This document shows positions 27,092-33,572 of a stretch of 39,758 nucleotides of DNA, piece by piece (the stretch's first letter is position 1; each line of letters opens with the position of its first letter). The DNA lies in NCBI RefSeq assembly GCF_001612745.1, contig NZ_BDBA01000055.1:1-39758 (forward strand). Direction: 5' to 3'. Below the pieces are notes generated by a model. The model made no database searches. It was given only the letters and a program-made list of their open reading frames with translations, and was not told where the DNA came from. Source of the stretch: Nocardia amamiensis NBRC 102102. Its GTDB lineage: Bacteria > Actinomycetota > Actinomycetes > Mycobacteriales > Mycobacteriaceae. A program made the translations under genes and the position numbers.

Positions 27092-27529
27092 TCAGCAGAT
27101 CGCGGAGATGGTGGCGCTGTTGTCGCCGCCGTGGTCCCAGTTGCCGTTGAACGCGTTGACGATCACCTGCGTATGGAAGCCGTACAGGATTCCCGCGTTC
27201 GAACATGACGCGGAGTACAGCGTTTCCACGTCGGGGGCGGTCGAGGCGTCGGTGCGTTCGGCGTGCAAGTACCGTTTTCCGTCCGAGGCATCGTACCGCC
27301 AGAGCTTGGTGGTGACGCTGCGCAGCGAGGGCCGACCGGTGCAGTGCACCTTGAACCCGTACGAAATCGACGCAATCGAGTTGTGGCCGTTCTTGCGCGG
27401 TTCGATAGCGTGCGGGAAGCACACCACATCGTCCTTCGCGGTGTGGGCGTCGGCGTGGGCGATGGTGGCTGTGCCGAGCAACAGCGTGCTGGTGAGCGCA
27501 GCGGTGCGGATCGCCGTGGCGATGATCAT
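27092..27529 (-). CDS. Small secreted protein with four cysteines
   Basis: This 145-aa product begins with a Sec-type signal peptide: MIIATAIRTAALTSTLLLG forms a short charged N-region and hydrophobic core, followed by a likely signal peptidase I site after AHA (about residue 27). The mature part of about 118 residues has four cysteines, including one as the final residue, which could make two disulfides, and contains repeated Gly/Asn-rich turns near the C terminus. I recognise no family. The ATG at 27529 has AGAAGGAA a few bases upstream, which fixes the start and excludes the longer frame to 27856. It sits 23 nt before the next gene in the minus-strand set. Confidence 0.75.
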   Translation of the reverse strand: MIIATAIRTAALTSTLLLGTATIAHADAHTAKDDVVCFPHAIEPRKNGHNSIASISYGFKVHCTGRPSLRSVTTKLWRYDASDGKRYLHAERTDASTAPDVETLYSASCSNAGILYGFHTQVIVNAFNGNWDHGGDNSATISAIC

Positions 27530-27653
27530 TGGTTCCTTCTGTTCCGGCAATGTCCGGGTTGTTGAGGGCTGGTCCCTCCAACACCCGCAATCGAGGAAAT
27601 CGGCTCCTCGATCAGGGCATCCAGCTCGTCCTTTCGGGACCCCTGCATGGTTT

Positions 27654-27995
27654 TCAGCGCGGCGGCTCGGCGACGTTGTAGGCGTGGTGGTCCGCGTCGT
27701 ACGCTCCCGCCCATTCGCGCACGGCTCTTGCAAATAGCCGGACCAGTTCGGCTGGCTGCCCGAATCCGGCAACCGGTGGCCCGATGAACGGTGTACGCTG
27801 CGGCAAACCGTCTGATGACCTCTCGGTGTCGGTGACCGTGACGGCTTCGACATCAATCGTGGGCACGCCGAGGGCTCGCGTCATGTCTTCCGGCTTGTCG
27901 TAGGAGCGGATTTCGATCGGCCATCCGTCCGGGCCCACGACAGACCATGTGCCGTCGTTGGATTGCAGGAAGCCCAGGTGGTTGTCGTTGATCAT
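27654..27995 (-). CDS. Hypothetical 113-aa protein
   Basis: The protein is 113 aa from the ATG at 27995, which overlaps the stop of the preceding gene in an ATGA arrangement; a GTG two codons upstream (28001) is an alternative. No known family is apparent. It contains a WSVVGPDGWPIEIRSY stretch and an acidic middle and C terminus. There is no signal peptide or transmembrane helix. The tight overlap with its neighbours argues that it is real and co-translated. A 124-nt gap with no obvious hairpin separates it from the secreted-protein gene downstream. Confidence 0.65.
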   Translation of the reverse strand: MINDNHLGFLQSNDGTWSVVGPDGWPIEIRSYDKPEDMTRALGVPTIDVEAVTVTDTERSSDGLPQRTPFIGPPVAGFGQPAELVRLFARAVREWAGAYDADHHAYNVAEPPR

Positions 27996-28174
27996 GCGCA
28001 CACCACCGACCCGTAGGCGAGGGCGGTCATGTACTGTTCGCAGCCGCCGTGGCCGGAGTGTGCGGACAGCAGGTAGCGGGCATGCTCCATGCCCTCGACA
28101 GCGGGTGTCAGGGTGCAGTCGGCGACGGTGATCTCCCAGCGGGCCCGCGTTTCTGCTGTGGCTACGGCGATCAC
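27992..28174 (-). CDS. Hypothetical 60-aa protein
   Basis: This short reading frame starts with GTG at 28174, overlapping the TGA of the upstream gene (GTGA), and ends with a TGA that overlaps the next gene's ATG (ATGA). The chain of 4-nt overlaps is the main evidence that it is a gene. The product has three cysteines (near residues 20, 45 and 59) and several His/Gly residues in its second half (SAHSGHGGC). No family is recognised. It has no signal peptide. Confidence 0.6.
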   Translation of the reverse strand: MIAVATAETRARWEITVADCTLTPAVEGMEHARYLLSAHSGHGGCEQYMTALAYGSVVCA

Positions 28175-28467
28175 CGGACGTCCCTCCCAGGCTTCATGCG
28201 TCCGGCTTCGGTGAGCACGCGGATCGCGGCACCTTTCGCGGCGCAGGAGATCGCGTCACAGTCGATGTGCTCCTGCGTGATCCAATGAGCCTCATCCACC
28301 GCGTAGGGGCGTGCCGGTGCGGCGTGTGGGTCGTGGGCTAGGCATTTGGTGCCATCGTCGTCGACACTCGTGTCGGCAGGGCCATGCCGATGGAGGGCGC
28401 CGGTGATCAGCCAGGCGATCAGGAATACTGATCCGATGACTACGATGACTGTGAGTTCCGCGGGCAT
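28171..28467 (-). CDS. Small membrane-anchored protein, first gene of the minus-strand operon
   Basis: This 98-aa protein has one N-terminal transmembrane helix (about residues 5-26, LTVIVVIGSVFLIAWLITGA) and then a soluble tail with three cysteines and several histidines (HWITQEHIDCDAISCAAKG). The tail resembles conserved tails of unknown function that I have seen in Nocardia small proteins, but I cannot name a domain. The ATG at 28467 is preceded by AGGGG about 7 nt upstream. It opens a set of five minus-strand genes running to 26568 and is divergent from the XRE regulator gene 196 bp away, which is therefore the likely regulator of the set. Confidence 0.7.
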   Translation of the reverse strand: MPAELTVIVVIGSVFLIAWLITGALHRHGPADTSVDDDGTKCLAHDPHAAPARPYAVDEAHWITQEHIDCDAISCAAKGAAIRVLTEAGRMKPGRDVR

Positions 28468-28602
28468 CTCGATACCCCTTGTGCGCGTTGTGTTCTAGTA
28501 GGAATCCGCCGCCGGGGAGCCGATGAGCGGCACTGCGTCCGTCCGGCGGCGGGGTTCCTCTAGCTTCACCGTGTTCGGCATGTGATCCAAGGCACGAATC
28601 TC

Positions 28603-28617
28603 GTACAGAGGCTGTAC
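28603..28617. promoter_or_regulatory. Candidate operator: GTACAG-AGG-CTGTAC inverted repeat
   Basis: A perfect 6-bp inverted repeat with a 3-nt spacer lies in the 196-bp divergent region between the minus-strand operon and the XRE regulator gene, 46 nt before the regulator's ATG. Further partial matches (ACTGT, GTAC) follow directly downstream. Position and symmetry suit a dimeric XRE repressor site that controls its own gene and the divergent genes. No binding data exist here; this is inference. Confidence 0.45.
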
Positions 28618-28663
28618 TGTTCCCGTACCGACTGTTGCAGGTGCGGGACAAGGGGGGTGGCCG

Positions 28664-30019
28664 ATGATCGTCATCGAGAAATGGACGAGAACCGAGGTTC
28701 GAGCGCTGCGCACGGCTGCCCTGCGAATGACGCAGGAGGAGTTTGCCGAGATCCTCGGGTTCAGCGTCGAGACCATCCAGAAGTGGGAACAGAAGACATC
28801 GGCCGATCGTCCGGTCGTGCGCAAGTCAGCAGCCGCGCTCGACGAGCAACTCGGCCGACTCGACGCCAGCCAGCTCGAACGGTTCCGGGCTGCTCTCGCG
28901 AGTGCATCTTCGCTCCTGGACGGGCATCCTGTTCTCAGCGGCACTGCGGTCTCGGGCGCAGACGAGCCACCGCAGACAAGTGATCTCGGGACTGCTGCGT
29001 GGGAAGTCGAGGACGACGTGAAGCGGCGTGAGTTCGGCAAGTTGGCTACGGCCGGAGCTGTCACGATCTTCATCCCCGAAAGTCCCGGCCGAATCGGCAT
29101 GGGCGACGTCCATCGGCTCTTGGCCGGTGTCGATGCACTCATTCAGGAGGATCAGCGCAGAGGCGGAGCCCAGTTGGTTGATCTTGCCGTCGAGAAGCTG
29201 GCGCACGCCATAGACCGGCTCGAAACCGGTGCATTCGATACCTCCACCGGGAATGCCTTCACCGGGGCGACCGGGGAGCTTGCGGTGCAAGCCGGGTGGC
29301 TGGCCTTCGACGCCGATCGGCACCCGCTTGCGCGCCGGTGCTTTGCTGACGCGATGGCGCTCGGTACCGAGGCCAACGACAATGATCTCATCGCGCACAC
29401 CTGCTTGACTGCGGCGAATCAGTCTTGTGCTCTTGCGCGTGCCGGCCTAGGCGGCAGCCCTTACAAGGTGCTGCAACTGGCCGATCGTGCCCGTGACCTT
29501 GTGCGCGGTCGCCCACCAGGTCGAATCCATGCGTTGATCGCCGTTCGTGACGCGCAGGCGTACGGTCTGCTTGGCGACCGGATGGCGTTCACCCGCGCTA
29601 TTGCGACAGCATGGCGTGAGTTGGACCAGGCCATGCAGTTCCAGCCGCTGGAGGAGGTTCCGCAATGGCTGCGATTCGTGACTCACTCGGAAGTCGCGTC
29701 AGCCGAGGCCCGCGGCTACGCTGACCTGGGTGAGCTGAGTCGATCTGTCGAGTTGTACGCGGCTGCCGTAGACCGACCCGCTGGAATGCGTAACGCCACA
29801 ATCGTCCGCGCATGGTCGGCCGCGACCAGGGCTGGTCTCGGCGATATCAGTGGCGCACTCGAGCATGGATACCCGGCATTGATGGACCTGTCCGCCATCG
29901 CGTCGACACGCACACTGCGTCGGCTCGAGCCGGTTCGGACAGCGGTCGATCGACTGCCCGCCGGTGCGGATTTCCGCGACCTGTACGACTCCCTGAGTCA
30001 GAAAGCGATCACCGCATGA
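28664..30019 (+). CDS. XRE-type helix-turn-helix regulator with TPR-like C-terminal region
   Basis: This 451-aa protein has an N-terminal XRE DNA-binding domain (about residues 8-46: VRALRTAALRMTQEEFAEIL then GFSVETIQKWE). The rest is a long alpha-helical region with repeated A-x-x-A-rich helices, as in the large actinobacterial family of HTH proteins with degenerate TPR repeats. A KRREFGKLATAGAV stretch near residue 120 looks Tat-like, but it is internal and typical of this family, so it is not an export signal. The ATG at 28664 follows AAGGGGGG. It is divergent from a five-gene operon, with an inverted repeat between them, and its stop overlaps the next gene's start (ATGA). It probably represses or activates the divergent genes in response to an unknown signal. 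Confidence 0.85.
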   Translation: MIVIEKWTRTEVRALRTAALRMTQEEFAEILGFSVETIQKWEQKTSADRPVVRKSAAALDEQLGRLDASQLERFRAALASASSLLDGHPVLSGTAVSGADEPPQTSDLGTAAWEVEDDVKRREFGKLATAGAVTIFIPESPGRIGMGDVHRLLAGVDALIQEDQRRGGAQLVDLAVEKLAHAIDRLETGAFDTSTGNAFTGATGELAVQAGWLAFDADRHPLARRCFADAMALGTEANDNDLIAHTCLTAANQSCALARAGLGGSPYKVLQLADRARDLVRGRPPGRIHALIAVRDAQAYGLLGDRMAFTRAIATAWRELDQAMQFQPLEEVPQWLRFVTHSEVASAEARGYADLGELSRSVELYAAAVDRPAGMRNATIVRAWSAATRAGLGDISGALEHGYPALMDLSAIASTRTLRRLEPVRTAVDRLPAGADFRDLYDSLSQKAITA

Positions 30020-30600
30020 CCGGCTCGCCGAAGGGGCTGGAATTCGAACATTGCACCGCTGCCGAAGCACGTTCCCGACGCCAGATGGTCGAGGATATCT
30101 ACCGCCGTTCATATGTCGATGCCATCGCCTCCGGAGATCCGTTCGACTCGCCCTCGGAGTTCATGCGCCGGTTCGATTCCTACACTGATCCCCGTAACAG
30201 CGGATTCGCGTATGTGCTTGCGCGAGTCGGCGGTAAGCCCGCAGGCCAAATCTGGGGCTGGCCGCTACCCCCGAACGCGCTATGGTGGACAGGATTGCAT
30301 CTCGACAGCGGCGACCTCGAGCAGTTCACAACCGAGGACGGCACACGCACATTCGGGCTCAGCGAGATCATGGTGTGCGCAGAGCATGCCGGCCAGGGCA
30401 TCGCACGCGCTCTGCATGACGAATTGCTCAGCTCCAGAACCGAACAGCGCGCGACACTGCTCGTCGAAGCGGACAACAAGCGCGCCTACGAACGTTATCG
30501 GCGATGGGGCTGGAATAGGGTCGGATGGCTGCGCCCATCCTGGCCGGACGCCCCACAGTTCGATGTGCTGATGCGCGAGCTACCAGGCGACGCACGGTAG
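30016..30600 (+). CDS. GNAT-family N-acetyltransferase
   Basis: The 194-aa product shows the GNAT acetyl-CoA fold: a beta4-like segment (GLSEIMVCAEHAGQGIARAL) containing the Q/R-x-x-G-x-G/A pyrophosphate loop, then a C-terminal ADNKRAYERYRRWGW motif characteristic of the family. It transfers an acetyl group to an amine; the substrate is unknown. The ATG at 30016 overlaps the stop of the XRE gene by 4 nt, so the two are translationally coupled. A longer in-frame reading from 29812 lies inside the XRE gene and is rejected. Downstream of its stop the sequence turns into a series of gene fragments. Confidence 0.85.
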   Translation: MTGSPKGLEFEHCTAAEARSRRQMVEDIYRRSYVDAIASGDPFDSPSEFMRRFDSYTDPRNSGFAYVLARVGGKPAGQIWGWPLPPNALWWTGLHLDSGDLEQFTTEDGTRTFGLSEIMVCAEHAGQGIARALHDELLSSRTEQRATLLVEADNKRAYERYRRWGWNRVGWLRPSWPDAPQFDVLMRELPGDAR

Positions 30601-30656
30601 GTCGCCGGACCGACCCCGCACACCGAGGCGGGGGAGGTTCTACCGACCGAGCGGTT

Positions 30657-30787
30657 GCCCTACTGCCGCGCCATGTGCATGCGCATCTCGCTGTGGATGT
30701 CGGTGATCAGCTCTCCGGAGAGGTCAACGACGACGGTGTGCAGTGTGCCGCTGAACCGGAAAGGCGGTTGGTAGTCGGGCGTCACGG
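30657..30787 (-). pseudogene. Duplicated 3' end of the sulfatase gene
   Basis: These 131 bp match 36376-36506 with one difference (an A for C at 30726). They contain the last 42 or so codons of the sulfatase reading frame, including its stop, in the same orientation as the intact gene. No promoter, start or catalytic part accompanies them, so the piece cannot be functional. It ends abruptly at 30787, where it joins a fragment of a different gene (fkbM). The near identity implies a recent event, or an assembly artefact. Confidence 0.9.
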
Positions 30788-30966
30788 AAGCGGACTGGCC
30801 ACGTATCCGCGCCGTCGTCGCCGAGGTCCACGACCGCGACGACCGACTGGCGCAGTTCTGCGAACTATTGCGCCTACACGGACTGTCCGCGTGAACACGA
30901 CAGGACCCGAGCCTGGCCGGAACAGAACTGTACGAGGTCTACGCCGTCAGGTCGACCGACAACTAA
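30787..30966 (+). pseudogene. Remnant of an FkbM methyltransferase gene (3' end)
   Basis: These 180 bp align without gaps to 25586-25765, the last 60 codons of the intact FkbM gene, with 19 differences (about 89% identity by eye). The frame is kept, but a CGA codon has become TGA at 30892-30894, 35 codons in; the ancestral stop position is TAA at 30964-30966. The level of divergence says it comes from an older paralogue rather than from a recent copy of the neighbouring gene. Its 5' edge is fused exactly to the sulfatase fragment. Confidence 0.9.
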
Positions 30967-30994
30967 CCCATTCCGATCGCTGGGCCGACGAAGC

Positions 30995-31030
30995 CAGGTG
31001 GGTGGCGTTGCATAGCACGCCACCCACCTG
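30995..31030. terminator. 14-bp perfect hairpin after the fkbM remnant
   Basis: CAGGTGGGTGGCGT (30995-31008) pairs perfectly with 31017-31030 around an 8-nt loop. It lies 28 nt beyond the remnant's stop, like the hairpin after the intact fkbM gene, and shares the GTGGCGT core with it. It probably once terminated that gene and now also faces the menC-like remnant. Confidence 0.6.
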
Positions 31031-31044
31031 TCGTGGGTGACGAT

Positions 31045-31662
31045 CGGCGGCAAGTAGTTCCGGCGGCGCGTCAGCTGGGGGCTGATGTTGTCGAGTACGG
31101 CGCGGACGCGGGTGAGTCGATCTCGCCACCAGGCTGATTGTTTCGGTTCGGTGAGTTCGTACGCCTCGAGCAGTGCCGGATCGGGTGTGGGTGGTGTGCG
31201 CAGGACCGGGAGGTAGCCGTCGACCGGGCGAAACGAGCGGGTGTCGGTCACGATGTCGCCTTCGAGTAGGGACAGGGTGCCGAGCCCGCAGGCGTAGTCG
31301 AGTTCGGGGCAGGGCTCCGGCCAGGGGCGAGTTGCGCTGCGAGGCCGACGCTGGTTTCCAGGGCTGAGGAGACTACACAGGGCAGTCCGGCTGCTTCGGC
31401 GACTTGCAGGGAGCGCCGTACGCCGCCGAGCGGGGTGCATTTGATCACGGCGATGTCGGCGGCGCCTGCGACCGCGACGCGTAGGGGGTCTTCGGCGCGG
31501 CGGATAGATTTTTCGGCGGCGATGCGCACCTCGACTTGGCGGCAGACTGCGGCCAGTTCTTCGATTGTGCGGCATGGTTGTTCGACGTATTCGAGGCCGC
31601 TGGCGGCTTTGTCGAGTTGGCGGATGTGGGAGATGGCGGTGTCGATGTCCCGGTGAGTCCCG
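31045..31662 (-). pseudogene. Truncated, frameshifted menC-like (o-succinylbenzoate synthase) gene
   Basis: On the minus strand one frame encodes a clear enolase-superfamily MenC segment: DIDTAISHIRQLDKAASG, then VEQPC, AAEKSIRR, ADIAVIKCTPLGG and VVSSALETSVGLAA. Near 31325-31340, at a run of C, the match moves to another frame (ELDYACGLGTLSLL, then VDGYLPVL), so there is a single-base frameshift. The N-terminal half of the enzyme is missing altogether; similarity begins abruptly at about 31660, where hemB-like sequence starts on the other strand. Intact MenC makes o-succinylbenzoate for menaquinone. This copy is dead by truncation even if the frameshift were a sequencing error. The lineage presumably has a functional menC elsewhere. 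Confidence 0.8.
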
Positions 31663-31669
31663 CTTGTTC

Positions 31670-31795
31670 GCGGACGCCCCTGATGTTCTCCTCCTGGAGT
31701 ACGCACGATCGCTGAAGCGGGCGGGCGCGGACCTGATCATGACCTACGACGCGCTCCGACTCGCCCGCCTGCTGACCCAGGACGGCTCGGAATGA
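31670..31795 (+). pseudogene. Probable 3' tail of a hemB-like (porphobilinogen synthase) gene
   Basis: The plus-strand frame ending at 31795 encodes LEYARSLKRAGADLIMTYDA followed by LRLARLL. This resembles the C terminus of porphobilinogen synthase (HemB), whose last helix and strand read SIKRAGAD-hydrophobic-Y-F-A in many bacteria. Only about 40 codons remain, without a start or the active-site lysines. Its TGA overlaps the ATG of the methyltransferase gene (ATGA), suggesting that a complete hemB-like gene once led this operon, which also contains a HemC paralogue. The identification rests on a short match and is moderately confident. Confidence 0.55.
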
Positions 31796-32373
31796 TCGAT
31801 GAGCCTGCCATGGTCCCTCCGCTTGTGCGGTCCGCACAGGATGCCGCGCAAGCGGCTCAGTTCGGAATGTCGTGCACCAACCGGACCGGCGCGTTACTGC
31901 GGATGTTGGCTGCCAGCAAACCCGACGGCAGGATCCTCGAACTCGGCACCGGCACAGGCGTCGGGGCGGCGTGGCTGCTGTCGGGGATGAGCCAGGACGC
32001 CCGACTGGACACGGTCGAGTCCGACGCCGTCACATGCGCGATTGCCCAGGGCGTGCTGATGCGTGACCACCGGGCGACACTGCATTGCGCTGATGCTCAG
32101 GGCTGGCTTGACAGCTACTACGGCACGTGGTTCGACCTCGTGTTTATCGACTGCCGCCCAGGGAAATTCGCACAACGAGGCTTGCTCATCGATCACCTGG
32201 CGCCGGGAGGACTGTACGTTGTGGACGACCTGCTACCGCAAGCAACCTGGCCGAACGACCATCAACCACGCGTCGACCGCTTCCTGGCAGAGATCGGAGA
32301 CGAGGATGGCTTGCACGTGGCCCGGTTGTCATGGGACAGCGGCATAATCATCGCTGCACGGGCCCAGGTGTAG
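31792..32373 (+). CDS. Class I SAM-dependent methyltransferase (O-methyltransferase type)
   Basis: This 193-aa protein has a Rossmann methyltransferase core: the SAM-binding loop ILELGTGTGVGAAWL at about residues 48-62, an acidic VESD at the end of strand 2, FDLVFID near residue 115, then a GGLYVVDDLL strand. This order and spacing resemble family-3 O-methyltransferases and related small enzymes. The substrate is unknown. The start overlaps the hemB-like tail by 4 nt; an ATG six codons later is possible. HemC follows after 10 nt, so methylation of a pyrrole- or tetrapyrrole-derived compound is a reasonable guess, no more. Confidence 0.8.
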   Translation: MIDEPAMVPPLVRSAQDAAQAAQFGMSCTNRTGALLRMLAASKPDGRILELGTGTGVGAAWLLSGMSQDARLDTVESDAVTCAIAQGVLMRDHRATLHCADAQGWLDSYYGTWFDLVFIDCRPGKFAQRGLLIDHLAPGGLYVVDDLLPQATWPNDHQPRVDRFLAEIGDEDGLHVARLSWDSGIIIAARAQV

Positions 32374-32383
32374 AGTCGCCGCC

Positions 32384-33319
32384 ATGTCGCGTTCGCGCAT
32401 CATCCGGATAGCCACCCGATCGAGTCCGATGGCCCTGGCTCAGGCCGAACAAGTCGCCACCTTGCTCGCGGGGTTCGGCGTCGGTAGTGAGCTGGTCAAG
32501 GTGACCACGGCTGGTGATCGCTGGATGGGCGACTTGTCCAAGCTCGGGGGGAAGGGCGCGTTCGTCAAGGAAATCGACCGCGCCCTTCTCGACGGCGAAG
32601 CCGACCTGGCAGTGCACTGCCTCAAAGACATTCCCGGTGATATTCCTGTGCCCGCAGGCCTCGCCTTCGCCGGGTTCCTGCCGCGCGGGGACATCCACGA
32701 CGCTGTCATCACCCGCACCGGCGCGCCACTCATGGAGCTGGGCGAGGGAACGGTGGTGGGCACCAGTTCGGTACGCCGCACCGCGCAACTCCACCTGCAC
32801 TACCCGCACCTGACGATCAAGCCGCTGCGCGGCAACGTGAACACTCGACTTGCCCGCCTGGAGGCGGGGCACGTCGACGTTCTGATCGCGGCCGTGTCTG
32901 GTCTGCACCGGGTCGGACAACAGCACCGGATCACCGAAACACTTGACCTCGAAACGATGTGCCCGCCCGTGGGGGCGGGCATCATTGCCCTGCAATGCCG
33001 CGGCGACGACACCGAACTACTCGACCACGCGGCACGGCTCGATGATCCCAGCACTCACCAACAAGCCACCGCAGAACGGGCCATGCTGCACGCGTTGCAG
33101 GGCCACTGCAACTCACCGATCGCCGGATACGCCGCCATCGAGCCCACTGGCCGAATATCGTTGCGCGGGCGCGTGTTCAGTGCCAACGGCTCGCAGTGGC
33201 TCGATTCCCACCACTGGGGCGTCGGAGAGGAGCCGGAGGCATTGGGGTTCTTTGTCGGCGCGGACTTGTTGCGTCAGGGTGCGCGCGCGATCATCGACGC
33301 CATCCCGTTCTGTCGATGA
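32384..33319 (+). CDS. hemC: Hydroxymethylbilane synthase paralogue (porphobilinogen deaminase)
   Basis: This 311-aa protein is the full family length. It keeps the essential elements of porphobilinogen deaminase: RIATRSSPMALAQ at the N terminus, the catalytic Asp in HCLKDIP (Asp82), GTSSVRR, LRGNVNTRLARLEAG, and Cys242 in LQGHCNSPI, the residue that binds the dipyrromethane cofactor. The enzyme polymerises four porphobilinogens into hydroxymethylbilane. Deviations include PVGAGIIALQC where PAxGQGA-type sequence is usual, and HC for HS before the catalytic Lys-Asp. Its setting between methyltransferases, without hemA, hemD or hemE nearby, suggests an accessory copy rather than the housekeeping gene. 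The start at 32384 has only a weak ribosome site, 10 nt after the previous stop. Confidence 0.88.
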   Translation: MSRSRIIRIATRSSPMALAQAEQVATLLAGFGVGSELVKVTTAGDRWMGDLSKLGGKGAFVKEIDRALLDGEADLAVHCLKDIPGDIPVPAGLAFAGFLPRGDIHDAVITRTGAPLMELGEGTVVGTSSVRRTAQLHLHYPHLTIKPLRGNVNTRLARLEAGHVDVLIAAVSGLHRVGQQHRITETLDLETMCPPVGAGIIALQCRGDDTELLDHAARLDDPSTHQQATAERAMLHALQGHCNSPIAGYAAIEPTGRISLRGRVFSANGSQWLDSHHWGVGEEPEALGFFVGADLLRQGARAIIDAIPFCR

Positions 33320-33338
33320 CGGCGACGGAGAGAATGGA

Positions 33339-33572
33339 GTGGGCCGCGACGAAGAGCGGCGATATTTCTGGCTCGATTCCGCTCGCGCGTACCTGTTGGC
33401 AGGCGACCCGGACTCGGCAATCGACGCACTGTACGAGTCTCGCGCCGCCAGCCCGGAGCACTTCCGTGCCTCTCTGACGGTCAAGGCCACGATTCGGACG
33501 ACAGCGCAACAACAACGTCGGGTCGACACCAGCCTGCGGTCACTGGCGAACTCGGCAGGTGTTGCCGACTGA
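33339..33572 (+). CDS. Small 77-aa TPR-like protein, related to the C terminus of HTH/TPR regulators
   Basis: A GTG at 33339 with GGAGAG six bases upstream starts a 77-aa helical protein. Its RRYFWLDSARAYLLAGDPDS followed by AIDALYESRAASPEHFRAS closely resembles the final TPR-like repeat of actinobacterial XRE regulators, in which Y/F-W-L-D-x-A-R-A leads into an A-x-x-A-L helix. It starts 19 nt after hemC and its stop overlaps the next ATG (TGATG), so it is part of the operon. It has no DNA-binding domain. It could be a free-standing partner of a regulator or the relic of one; the good ribosome site favours a translated gene. Confidence 0.62.
   Translation: MGRDEERRYFWLDSARAYLLAGDPDSAIDALYESRAASPEHFRASLTVKATIRTTAQQQRRVDTSLRSLANSAGVAD

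Noticed and set aside
29020..29080. Twin-arginine-like export signal in the XRE regulator (KRREFGKLATAGAV)
   Set aside because: It lies about 120 residues inside the protein after the HTH domain; this segment is common in the regulator family and is not at the N terminus.
30874..31740. Single 288-codon minus-strand gene across 30874-31740
   Set aside because: Only its middle resembles the C terminus of MenC. The rest of the enzyme is in another frame or missing, and the end runs through a hairpin and the fkbM remnant, so it is a pseudogene.
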